Source of the DNA: Elusimicrobium sp. An273
GTDB lineage: Bacteria; Elusimicrobiota; Elusimicrobia; Elusimicrobiales; Elusimicrobiaceae
Direction: 5' to 3'
Length of the DNA stretch: 64,000 nt
Assembly (NCBI RefSeq): GCF_002159705.1
Contig: NZ_NFJD01000002.1
Location: forward strand, 264,397 to 328,396
In this document: positions 42,277-49,626 of the stretch, piece after piece
Layout: each line of letters begins with the position of its first letter
Position numbering within the stretch: the first letter of the stretch is position 1
Translations under genes and position numbers: made by a program
Notes under the pieces: generated by a model
Seen by the model: the letters and a program-made list of their open reading frames with translations, nothing else
Databases searched by the model: none
Told to the model about the DNA's origin: nothing

Positions 42277-42561
42277 CTACTGTTTCAATGCGTCCACCGC
42301 GTTTTGCACGCCCGATTGCACCGCCTGCTGTTCCATAGAAGCCCGCTGATAAATAGCCCGCCGGCGCAATAATTCTTCCTCTCGTTGCTGTTTCTGTTTC
42401 AGTTCGGCAATTTGCCGTTCCGTTTCTTTTACTTGGGAATAAAAGTAAAAAATACCAATTACCCAAACGAGCAAAACGATTAACACCACCGCCCGCGCAA
42501 TAAAAATCATTTTTCGCGAAACCTGAATAGGATGAGTAGATCTTTTTTTATTCTCATTCAT
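42277..42561 (-). CDS. Small membrane protein with coiled coil
   Basis: 94 residues: basic N-terminus, one helix (about 20-42, IARAVVLIVLLVWVIGIFYF), then a Glu/Gln/Arg-rich coiled coil (KETERQIAELKQKQQREEEL) to the end. The plan is that of small assembly proteins that link inner-membrane parts. It is eight to twelve bases from both neighbours, between the two paralogous membrane proteins, and is probably part of the same complex. No family recognised. Confidence 0.7.
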   Translation of the reverse strand: MNENKKRSTHPIQVSRKMIFIARAVVLIVLLVWVIGIFYFYSQVKETERQIAELKQKQQREEELLRRRAIYQRASMEQQAVQSGVQNAVDALKQ

Positions 42562-42569
42562 AAAAACTC

Positions 42570-44135
42570 CTATTTGTTCTGCTCATCATTTTGCCCATTC
42601 ATATCCAAGTCCGGGTTTTCCGAATCCAAGGTTGCATCCTTCGTTCCCGAGTTTACCCACCAGGCACCCAACGCACCCAGACCGGCTGCACCACCGCCCA
42701 ACAATAACTGGGCCCAAGTTGCCCACTTGACGGCAAATCCGACTCCGGGAATAAACGCGGCGCCAATGCCGGCCGTTAATATTGATCCAATGGTTATACC
42801 CCATGTGGATAAGGAAGAACCACTGTATTCTTTGGCGTATTTGGCACTGGTTATTAACAAAGAAAGCACCGGAATTAAGGCAACCGCCGCAATAGCGGCC
42901 GCAAAAATCCATCCAGCACCAAATATCCATCCTGCGGAAGCAATGGCCGCCGGAATGGCCACCATGGCCGCCAGCGCCGTGGGAATGGCGATCCACATCC
43001 ACATACGGATATTATCTCTGGCTTTTTTGCGCTCCAAGGCTTTCTGCTCTAATGGGGTGGTTGCATACGTCTGAATCCCTCTTAATTGAGCTTCCGTAGC
43101 ATCATTAAAATCTTTGGATCCCTGCCCCTGCCCGGTGGTTACGCTTTCGCCGCTAATGATGCTCATCCCGCCGGAAACTTTGGTACCGTCCAACCACGCC
43201 CGGGAGGCTTCGTTTGCCGCACGGTTGCGGTTAGCCGCGGCATCGGCAGAGCGTTTGCGGATAAAAGCCAAGTCCGATTTTTCTCTGGAAGAGCGGCCAT
43301 CCAAAGCTTTTAAATTTTTATCAGACGCCAGCATTTCATCTTCCCCAAAGCTGGCACGGGCGCGTAAGCGGGCATTTTCCTGTGCAGACGCCACTTGCGA
43401 TTGAAAATTTTTCATAATTTGCTCAGGCGTCTGGTTCTGTCCGGCGGCACCAGCCCCTTTGCCGCCATTTTTGGTGCTGTCCTGCACGACAAAAGAGGAA
43501 TTAAACGAGTTACCACCACCACCGCTGCCGCCTTTCGTCGCCGCGGAAGAGCCCCAATCGCGGCTGGCGCTGGCCAACGTTCCGGCCGGGGCCGCTCCTT
43601 GCGCTTGTCCGCCCGCGGCGGCCGCTTGCTGGGCCTGTGCTTGGGCTTGGGCTTGCGCAATGGCATCCGACACGCCGGAGAGCGATTGTTTGGCAAAAGC
43701 CATCGGATTATTTTTTAATTCTTCTTCATTCGCGCGGTTTGCTCCCATACCTAACCCTTCCGTACCGCCCATTTGATACGCTTGCGGATTCGAAGGAGCC
43801 AAGGCCTCGTCCGAAACAGAGTCCTCATATTCTTCGGCCCGTTTTTGGGCAAGAGCAAATTTTTCCGTCATCTCAATGGCTTTGGAGGGCGTCGCCAAAA
43901 AGGAGGACTGCACCTCTCCATTGGCTCCATACGAGCCGCCGGAGGCGCCGGCCACGTAAACCACTTCACCCGGGTTGTACTGCCCGCCCAGATTGAAAGC
44001 CGTGTTATCCGAAGGAGTATCCAAGTATTGCCACGCAGCAATACCCGCCACCCCTACCACGGCTGAAAGGCCCACTGCCTGCGCAGCGGAAAGGGCAATT
44101 TTGCCGCTTTTTCCCAGCCATTTAAAGATATTCAT
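42570..44135 (-). CDS. Membrane protein of the Tad locus, 521 aa
   Basis: 521 residues from the ATG at 44135 (MNIFKWLGKS), with GGGAGG eight bases upstream. Membrane helix near the N-terminus (about 16-35, AAQAVGLSAVVGVAGIAAW), an Ala/Gln/Gly-rich region including a run of alternating Ala-Gln (near residue 165), GLGMGANRA, a helical stretch with NRNRAANEASRAW and SGGM, then four helices at the C-terminus (about 375-495). Paralogue of the 503-residue protein two genes downstream. The Ala-Gln run is coded by a repetitive GCTTGGGC-type sequence and could vary. Function unknown. Confidence 0.75.
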   Translation of the reverse strand: MNIFKWLGKSGKIALSAAQAVGLSAVVGVAGIAAWQYLDTPSDNTAFNLGGQYNPGEVVYVAGASGGSYGANGEVQSSFLATPSKAIEMTEKFALAQKRAEEYEDSVSDEALAPSNPQAYQMGGTEGLGMGANRANEEELKNNPMAFAKQSLSGVSDAIAQAQAQAQAQQAAAAGGQAQGAAPAGTLASASRDWGSSAATKGGSGGGGNSFNSSFVVQDSTKNGGKGAGAAGQNQTPEQIMKNFQSQVASAQENARLRARASFGEDEMLASDKNLKALDGRSSREKSDLAFIRKRSADAAANRNRAANEASRAWLDGTKVSGGMSIISGESVTTGQGQGSKDFNDATEAQLRGIQTYATTPLEQKALERKKARDNIRMWMWIAIPTALAAMVAIPAAIASAGWIFGAGWIFAAAIAAVALIPVLSLLITSAKYAKEYSGSSLSTWGITIGSILTAGIGAAFIPGVGFAVKWATWAQLLLGGGAAGLGALGAWWVNSGTKDATLDSENPDLDMNGQNDEQNK

Positions 44136-44160
44136 AAATTCCTCCCGATCTCTCACAAAA

Positions 44161-45804
44161 CTAATTGCGTTTTAACAAAACTTCTTTAACATCCGTCTCC
44201 ACTGGCAACTCATTGACATATGTTTCATACTGTGTACGTGTAGTAAAATCACTTGGAGATTTAAATTTTATATCTTGTTTCCCGCCAGTAGTCCCAGTTG
44301 AAAAATTACTTGTATCAATTTTAGTTCTCCCTGTATGCGCGGTAAACTCAGCATCATATACTTCGTGCCATCCTTTGTTGTAAAAGGTATCAGCCAGGGA
44401 TCCGTCACGGTTAGCTTTCAGATCAGATGTAAATTCCTTTCTGATTTGATCTTCCCATTTTTTATCCTGTTTTTTAAGAGCTGCTATTCTCTCTTTTTCC
44501 AGCAACTCAGCTTGATTGGCATCGACATTGCCCTTGCTGCTGCTTTTTGTTTTCCCGATTTCTACAGTTTCAGATTCCGTACTGGGCCGTTCCGACGGAC
44601 GTGTAAATTTTTCGCTTGCAGAGGTATCCGATCCCGCTAAGCCTTTTTTATAATTTGCATAATCATCGCGCAAGGGCCCCTTCACATTCGCCATGTCCGC
44701 TTCGGTTTTTCCTGTTAGTTTTAAATAAACATCTTTTTGATCAGCTGACAATTCCGACCAATCCTTGGATAAGATATCTTCCGCCACCTGATTATTATAT
44801 CGTCTTCCAGCAGAATGACCGCTCATCACCCCACCTAAGGCGTCAATTCCTTTTCCCAGCAAATTGCCCATCGTTTGCATACCCAAATTAATCATTCCGC
44901 TCCACAACTGTTCCAACAGGCGGTCAGCCATATCTTGTGTTAATTCGTCTTTTTCCTCTTTGCCTTGCTGTGCCGCATCGGAAAGGGCATCGTCCAAATT
45001 ACTTAAATCGGCCGAAGAAACCGGCGCATTTGTATCCAACGCAAGACCGCCGCTTTTGCTTAAATCCACACCGTTTTCCGTAAAAGCTTCACTGCCTTGC
45101 ACGTGGCCGCCCATCAACGCTCTTTTGGCGTTGGCGCCTTTGGAATCGCGCAATCCGGCAGCCGCCCGGCTGGTTTGCGCAAACTGCGACAAAGCCCGGC
45201 GGGCATCTTGGTTTTTTAATTGTTGAAAAGGCGCTTCGGTTCCTTTTTCCTGGCTCTTATACGGAGAGAAGTCCCCCCGCGGGGCACCCCAAGAAGTGTT
45301 AACGCCGCTCCCGCTGGCGTGGCTGACGCTGGCATTATCCAACTGTCCGATTTGGGTCGGCCCGGAGGAAGCCCCCCCGCCGCTATACCCGCCGCCGGAA
45401 CCGCCATATCCGCCGGGAACGTAATCCGCCGAGTCCATGCCGCTGGCGGAAACGTCCTCCTCCGCCGCCGCTTCTTCTGCGGCCGCGGCATCTTCTTCTT
45501 GGCGGGCTTCTTTTTCGGCAGCCGAATACAGCATCGTAGAATTGTTGCCTTGCATATCCGGATATTTGGAAGCCAGCAGATATTCTTCCGCCTCGTCATT
45601 TAAAAAGGGCATCTGGGCCAAATCGTACCCGCGGGTGTTAAATCCGTCGAAAGACGATTCATCTGCATCTCCCATAAAAGAAGCCAGCGTAAGCAATGCG
45701 ACAAAACAAACGACGATAATGGCCCCCCACGTATACGCCTGCTTACGGTCCATTTTATTAATCTTTTGGAATACATTTCCCGGTTTTAGTTTTAATTTAA
45801 ACAT
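44161..45804 (-). CDS. Membrane-anchored Tad-locus protein, 547 aa
   Basis: Basic N-terminus with FQKINKMDRKQAY, one membrane helix (about 27-44, WGAIIVVCFVALLTLASF), then an outer part: acidic Ala/Glu-rich (about 95-115), a Gly/Tyr/Ser-rich flexible region (GGYGGSGGGYSGGGASS), a helical segment (RALSQFAQTSRAAAGLRDSKG) ending near SGGLAL, and a charged C-terminal part. First gene of the operon from the strong promoter at 45901-45929; GAGG precedes the ATG. Resembles the neighbouring anchored proteins in plan and loosely in the SGG-ending helical motif. No family recognised. Confidence 0.72.
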   Translation of the reverse strand: MFKLKLKPGNVFQKINKMDRKQAYTWGAIIVVCFVALLTLASFMGDADESSFDGFNTRGYDLAQMPFLNDEAEEYLLASKYPDMQGNNSTMLYSAAEKEARQEEDAAAAEEAAAEEDVSASGMDSADYVPGGYGGSGGGYSGGGASSGPTQIGQLDNASVSHASGSGVNTSWGAPRGDFSPYKSQEKGTEAPFQQLKNQDARRALSQFAQTSRAAAGLRDSKGANAKRALMGGHVQGSEAFTENGVDLSKSGGLALDTNAPVSSADLSNLDDALSDAAQQGKEEKDELTQDMADRLLEQLWSGMINLGMQTMGNLLGKGIDALGGVMSGHSAGRRYNNQVAEDILSKDWSELSADQKDVYLKLTGKTEADMANVKGPLRDDYANYKKGLAGSDTSASEKFTRPSERPSTESETVEIGKTKSSSKGNVDANQAELLEKERIAALKKQDKKWEDQIRKEFTSDLKANRDGSLADTFYNKGWHEVYDAEFTAHTGRTKIDTSNFSTGTTGGKQDIKFKSPSDFTTRTQYETYVNELPVETDVKEVLLKRN

Positions 45805-45942
45805 AAAAACCTCTTAAATATATAATAAAAACTACTCTTGTTGACCCGTACCCGCCGGATACGCTCAAACACAGAGTTACACATTCTCCTGCTAATAATT
45901 AGTATAGGCAGAAAATAGCCTATTGTCAAGGCTAAAAAGCCG
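45805..45942 (-). promoter_or_regulatory. Strong promoter of the anchored-protein operon
   Basis: Leftward TTGACA (45924-45929), 17-base spacer, TATACT (45901-45906); start near 45894 gives a leader of about 90 bases. It separates the minor-pilin genes from the five anchored-protein genes. Confidence 0.85.
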
Positions 45943-46488
45943 CTAGCGTCCTTCCGGCCGCTGATACGGGGCAGGGCGTTCATTATGCCCCACATACTTA
46001 ATAATTTCTACCTGTCCGCCCGTTTCACACAAGAAAGCATAGCCTTTAAGGCATTTGCCATCCCGGTCGCAGACTTGGTCTTTGTTATAATTGCACAGGA
46101 AACGAATCCGGGGCGGACGGGTGTGCGCCGTCAGGACGACCTTCGTCCACGTGCCGGACGTTTCAATATCCATTTTTAATTCACTTAAACTCAGAAATTT
46201 GCGCATTCCCGGGTTATCAAAACCCAAATAATTTTCCACCTTTTTCTGGATATCTTTTTTTAAAAAGCGTCTGTCCCATGTATTGGCATAATAGTCGGTT
46301 TCGTGCGACTGCAGCTGAAACCGGCGCGCCGCATAAAACCCCGCAATTTCCATTTTCTGGCTTAAAATCAGCAGTCCGAAAATTTTAATGATGAACAAAA
46401 TAAAAATGACAAACAACGGGAACAGCAACACCACTTCCGTGGTGGCCTGCCCTTTTTTAGAACGGAAAGAAAAAAGACGTTTCATCAT
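45943..46488 (-). CDS. TadE-like minor pilin
   Basis: 181 residues starting MMKRLFSFRSKKG. The prepilin-like site G|QATTEVVLLFPLFVIF has Glu at +5 followed by the hydrophobic helix, as in TadE/TadF pseudopilins. The outer part contains four or more Cys (FLCNYNKDQVCDRDGKCLKG) that probably form disulfides. The start at 46488 overlaps the stop of the preceding gene by four bases. It may sit in the base or tip of the Flp pilus. It needs a prepilin peptidase that is not in this window. Confidence 0.75.
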   Translation of the reverse strand: MMKRLFSFRSKKGQATTEVVLLFPLFVIFILFIIKIFGLLILSQKMEIAGFYAARRFQLQSHETDYYANTWDRRFLKKDIQKKVENYLGFDNPGMRKFLSLSELKMDIETSGTWTKVVLTAHTRPPRIRFLCNYNKDQVCDRDGKCLKGYAFLCETGGQVEIIKYVGHNERPAPYQRPEGR

Positions 46489-47600
46489 CACGGATCCAAT
46501 GTTACCGTATATTTCGGCAACGGGTCTGGCCACACGCAGTTGTTGCTGTTGCGCGGGCAGGACAACACCACCGTGTTGCGCACATACGGCTTATATTTTT
46601 GTTCCAGATTAATGTTAAAATGGTTCCGCGGCAGTTTAAAAGGCTGTTTAAGCACCACCCCGCGCCCTAAGGTGCGTAACTTGCTGCGCGAACTGGAATC
46701 CAAATAAGCAAATTGGAACAGCTTGGTTTTAATAATTTCGGACATCGGCAAATCCAAGTTAATGGCACCGCCGTGTTCCCCGCTTAAACCGGAGTCTGAT
46801 GCATAAAAACGCACTTTATCGAGTTCAAACGGCTTGGTAGAAAGCGTGATATACCGGCGCAGCTGCGAAGCGCTTTGCCGGGCGCAGTCTGACTTTTTGC
46901 AGTCGTTCGTATTCAAATAATACGCTTCGCGGAACATGACCGCATTTTTGCTGACTTCTTTATACACATAAGACTGCGACTCGTAAATAGACCCTACCTG
47001 CACGTATGTTTCCAGATAGTTCTGAATGACAACCGTGGCGTAACGAAGCGCCGGGAAATAATAATCGTTGACCAAAGAACGGCTGACTACCGGCACCCAC
47101 GTATTGGAATCCGGTTCCCGGGGATCTTCGCGTTCCCAATCCGTACGCGGAAAATCCTGAATAGCCGGATCATAGCGCACTCCCCAGTCATCCTTTTCAG
47201 CAGGTGGCGGATTATTGATGCCGGTGTCATAGTTGGGAGCAATGGTAGGCACGCCGCCGCCGTGATAGAAAAGCTCAAAAATGCTAATCGGCTGCTTGCC
47301 GGCTTGCGCCGCCGTCTCCTTAGGATTCAACTTTTGGTCTTTGTAATAAAGCATGACGCGGTAGGGAAGCGGCCCGTTGACCATTGCCACGGCGTTTAAA
47401 TACGTGCTGGCCGAAGATACTTGGGAGTAAGCCGCATTATCCAGGGCAAACTGCTGGCGCACTTTGGTCATCGAAACTTTGGCCGTTTCAAACAACAAAT
47501 AAATGACCAATATAAAAATAGGCGCCAAAAGCACCGAAGGCAGCAAAATTTGCGCCTTTCGGTCTTGCAGTTTCCATACGGCATGGCGGATAAAATGCAT
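46488..47600 (-). CDS. TadG/GspK-like minor pilin without +5 Glu
   Basis: 370 residues. N-terminal KLQDRKAQILLPSVLLAPIFI looks like a pseudopilin helix with a leader, but the residue at +5 is Pro instead of Glu and the residue before the site is Ala, so normal cleavage and assembly are doubtful. The large outer part (about 50-370) includes Pro-rich and acidic stretches and Cys pairs (NDCKKSDCARQ, VLSCPRNSNNCVW). By size and +5 change it recalls GspK-type tip pseudopilins or TadG. It lies between a Flp-like and a TadE-like gene. Confidence 0.65.
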   Translation of the reverse strand: MHFIRHAVWKLQDRKAQILLPSVLLAPIFILVIYLLFETAKVSMTKVRQQFALDNAAYSQVSSASTYLNAVAMVNGPLPYRVMLYYKDQKLNPKETAAQAGKQPISIFELFYHGGGVPTIAPNYDTGINNPPPAEKDDWGVRYDPAIQDFPRTDWEREDPREPDSNTWVPVVSRSLVNDYYFPALRYATVVIQNYLETYVQVGSIYESQSYVYKEVSKNAVMFREAYYLNTNDCKKSDCARQSASQLRRYITLSTKPFELDKVRFYASDSGLSGEHGGAINLDLPMSEIIKTKLFQFAYLDSSSRSKLRTLGRGVVLKQPFKLPRNHFNINLEQKYKPYVRNTVVLSCPRNSNNCVWPDPLPKYTVTLDP

Positions 47601-47602
47601 AA

Positions 47603-47779
47603 TCAGCTCGTGAGCAGTTGCCCGATAAACGTAAAGAAAAAACGCACAATGTGTGTATGAAACGCCGTTAAAAAGGCTGCCAAAATCACCACAATGGTGG
47701 CAAGCATCAGCACATACTCCACCGTTGCCTGCCCCTCTTGTTTAGAGAGCCATTTGCCGGACAGCCTTTTTAAACGCAT
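47603..47779 (-). CDS. Flp-like pilin, third copy
   Basis: 58 residues: basic leader (MRLKRLSGKWLSKQEG), cleavage site G|QATVEYVLML with Glu at +5 and the Tyr typical of Flp pilins, then a hydrophobic helix and a short C-terminus (FIGQLLTS). It is too short for common length cut-offs. It lies three bases after the response regulator stop and two before the TadG-like gene, so it belongs to the minor-pilin set, away from the two Flp genes near 62.6 kb. It could be a second fibre subunit or a minor one. Confidence 0.8.
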   Translation of the reverse strand: MRLKRLSGKWLSKQEGQATVEYVLMLATIVVILAAFLTAFHTHIVRFFFTFIGQLLTS

Positions 47780-47782
47780 AAA

Positions 47783-48475
47783 TTACTCTCCGTCGTTGTC
47801 GTCGGGAACGATGGTGCCTTCCGACGAGATCAGCCCCTTTTCAATCGCTTTTACCACCGCTTCCGTGCGGCTGCTGACGCCCAACTTATGAAAAGCGCTG
47901 TTCAAATGGTTTTTGATGGTTTTGACGCTGCAATTGAGTTCTTTGGCCAATTCCTTATTGCTAAGGCCTTTGCCCAAATAATCCATCACTTTAATTTCCG
48001 TTTTGGTAAGCGTAGCCTGAGAAGGCATGCCGTTATTTCCCATTTTGCGAAGGCCATGCAGCAGTTTCCCCATCAGCTGCTGCGGAATCATCAACCCTTC
48101 GCTGGTAAACGTTTTAATGGAATTTACCAACTCGGCCGCCGGCAACATTTTGGATAAGTACCCATTGGCCCCCGCCTGGATAGCGTCCAGCACATGTGCT
48201 TCGTCTTCAAAGCTGGAAAGCATCAGCACATTTACTTCCGGGCAGGCCTGGCGGATTTGGCGCGTGGCGTTAATGCCGTCCATTTTCGGCAGTTTGATAT
48301 CCATCAGCACCACATCCGGTTTAAGTTTTTTGGCTTTGGCAACGGCTTCCAAACCGTCGGCCGCCTCACCCACCACTTCAATCCATTTTTCGCCGGTCAG
48401 GACGTCTTTAATCCCTTCCCGGAACAGCGTTTGGTCATCGGCAATCAGTACGGTTACTTTTTTCTTCTTATTCAT
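47783..48475 (-). CDS. NarL/LuxR-type response regulator
   Basis: 230 residues from the ATG at 48475; GGGAG is seven bases away, while it is only one base from the ATG at 48481. Receiver domain (about 5-120): IADDQTLFREG with the acidic pair, phospho-acceptor in VVLMDIKLPKMDG, Ser in MLSSFED and Lys in YLSKML. C-terminal helix-turn-helix (about 160-220): LTKTEIKVMDYLGKGLSNKELA and VKTIKNHL. It should bind DNA when phosphorylated by the upstream kinases. Placed inside the Tad locus, it is probably its own regulator. Confidence 0.9.
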   Translation of the reverse strand: MNKKKKVTVLIADDQTLFREGIKDVLTGEKWIEVVGEAADGLEAVAKAKKLKPDVVLMDIKLPKMDGINATRQIRQACPEVNVLMLSSFEDEAHVLDAIQAGANGYLSKMLPAAELVNSIKTFTSEGLMIPQQLMGKLLHGLRKMGNNGMPSQATLTKTEIKVMDYLGKGLSNKELAKELNCSVKTIKNHLNSAFHKLGVSSRTEAVVKAIEKGLISSEGTIVPDDNDGE

Positions 48476-48504
48476 TGGCATACTCCCTAAACGTTGTAAA
48501 AATT

Positions 48505-49626
48505 TTAAGAATTCGTGATAGGCAGCGTAAAGTTAAACGTCGCCCCTTTTCCCAACCCTTCACTGTGCGCCCAAATACGGCCGCCGTGATTTACGACAAT
48601 ATCTTTGGCGATGGAAAGCCCCAGCCCCAAGCGGCCCACACGGCTTTTATCGCCCAGCTGGGTAAAGCTGGTAAACAAATTGGGGGCCTGTTCCGGGTCA
48701 ATGCCGTCGCCAGAGTCCGTTACCGACACTTTAGCATTTTTTTCATCTATTTTGCTAACGACAATTTCAATCGTTCCGTTATCCGGCGTATGGCGCACCG
48801 CGTTTTCCAGAATGTTGGAAATCACTTGGCGGATGCGCTTTTCGTCCGCAAATACCGGCACGGCGCCGCAGCTTTCAAACGTAACGCGGATGTTGCGCTT
48901 GGCCCCTTTGGCACGGAAAATTTCCACCGTTTTCTTTAAGCTTTCCGTCAGTTCAAAGCGGGTCTTTTCAATGCGAAGTTTTCCTTTTTCAATGGCCGCC
49001 CAGTCCACCAGGTCTTTAATCAAATGCTCAATTTGGCTGATGGACTCGTCCATAAACATCATTTTCTTTTTCTGGTCTTCATCCGGGTTCATCTTTTTCT
49101 TGAGCATATCAAAGCTCATTTTAAGCGTCATCAGCGAGTTGGACAAGTCGTGCGACACAATGGAGAAGAATTTAGACTTCATGTTATTTAACCGGTCTAA
49201 ATCCTCGTTGCGGGTTTTGAGCTGGGCCAATAATTCTTTGTTGCTTTGTTCCAGGAAATACTTATCCAGCGCCCGGTTAATCGTGCGTTTTAAATAGTCA
49301 AAATCCACCGGTTTCATCAGGAAATCATACACGGATTCCTGCATGGCTTCCATAATGGCATTTAACGAAGCATACGCCGTGATCATAATGATCTGGGAGT
49401 CTTGGTTAAAAGAGCGGATTTTGCGGATTAAATCCAACCCCGTTTCGCCGGGCAGGTTATAGTCCATCAAAATCACGTTAAAAAACTCGTTGGCGCAAAT
49501 TTCCAAACACTCCGCCGCGTCGCCCGCCTGATAGACTTTGTATCCTTCAATTTCCAGCAAATCTACCAGCGTTTCCCGCAGGTTGTTATCGTCGTCTACT
49601 ACTAAGATTTTAACTTGCTTCTCCAT
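48505..49626 (-). CDS. Receiver-histidine kinase hybrid
   Basis: 373 residues. N-terminal receiver (1-125): VVDDDNN, phospho-acceptor in VILMDYNLPGE, MITAYAS, Lys in LMKPVDF. Then a coiled coil and a kinase core: H-box SHDLSNSLMTLK, N-box ISNILENAVRHTPD, G1 DSGDGID, G2 LGLGLSIAKD. Soluble, with no membrane helix. The H-box has Asp-Leu-Ser in place of the usual Glu-Ile/Leu-Arg. Its 5' end overlaps the end of the sensor kinase gene by 17 bases. It could take phosphate from that kinase and pass it to the NarL-type regulator. Confidence 0.9.
   Translation of the reverse strand: MEKQVKILVVDDDNNLRETLVDLLEIEGYKVYQAGDAAECLEICANEFFNVILMDYNLPGETGLDLIRKIRSFNQDSQIIMITAYASLNAIMEAMQESVYDFLMKPVDFDYLKRTINRALDKYFLEQSNKELLAQLKTRNEDLDRLNNMKSKFFSIVSHDLSNSLMTLKMSFDMLKKKMNPDEDQKKKMMFMDESISQIEHLIKDLVDWAAIEKGKLRIEKTRFELTESLKKTVEIFRAKGAKRNIRVTFESCGAVPVFADEKRIRQVISNILENAVRHTPDNGTIEIVVSKIDEKNAKVSVTDSGDGIDPEQAPNLFTSFTQLGDKSRVGRLGLGLSIAKDIVVNHGGRIWAHSEGLGKGATFNFTLPITNS

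Noticed and set aside
46488..47600. Frameshift or truncation in the TadG-like gene
   Set aside because: The frame is intact, closely spaced to both neighbours, and the missing +5 Glu is better explained as a type of pseudopilin.
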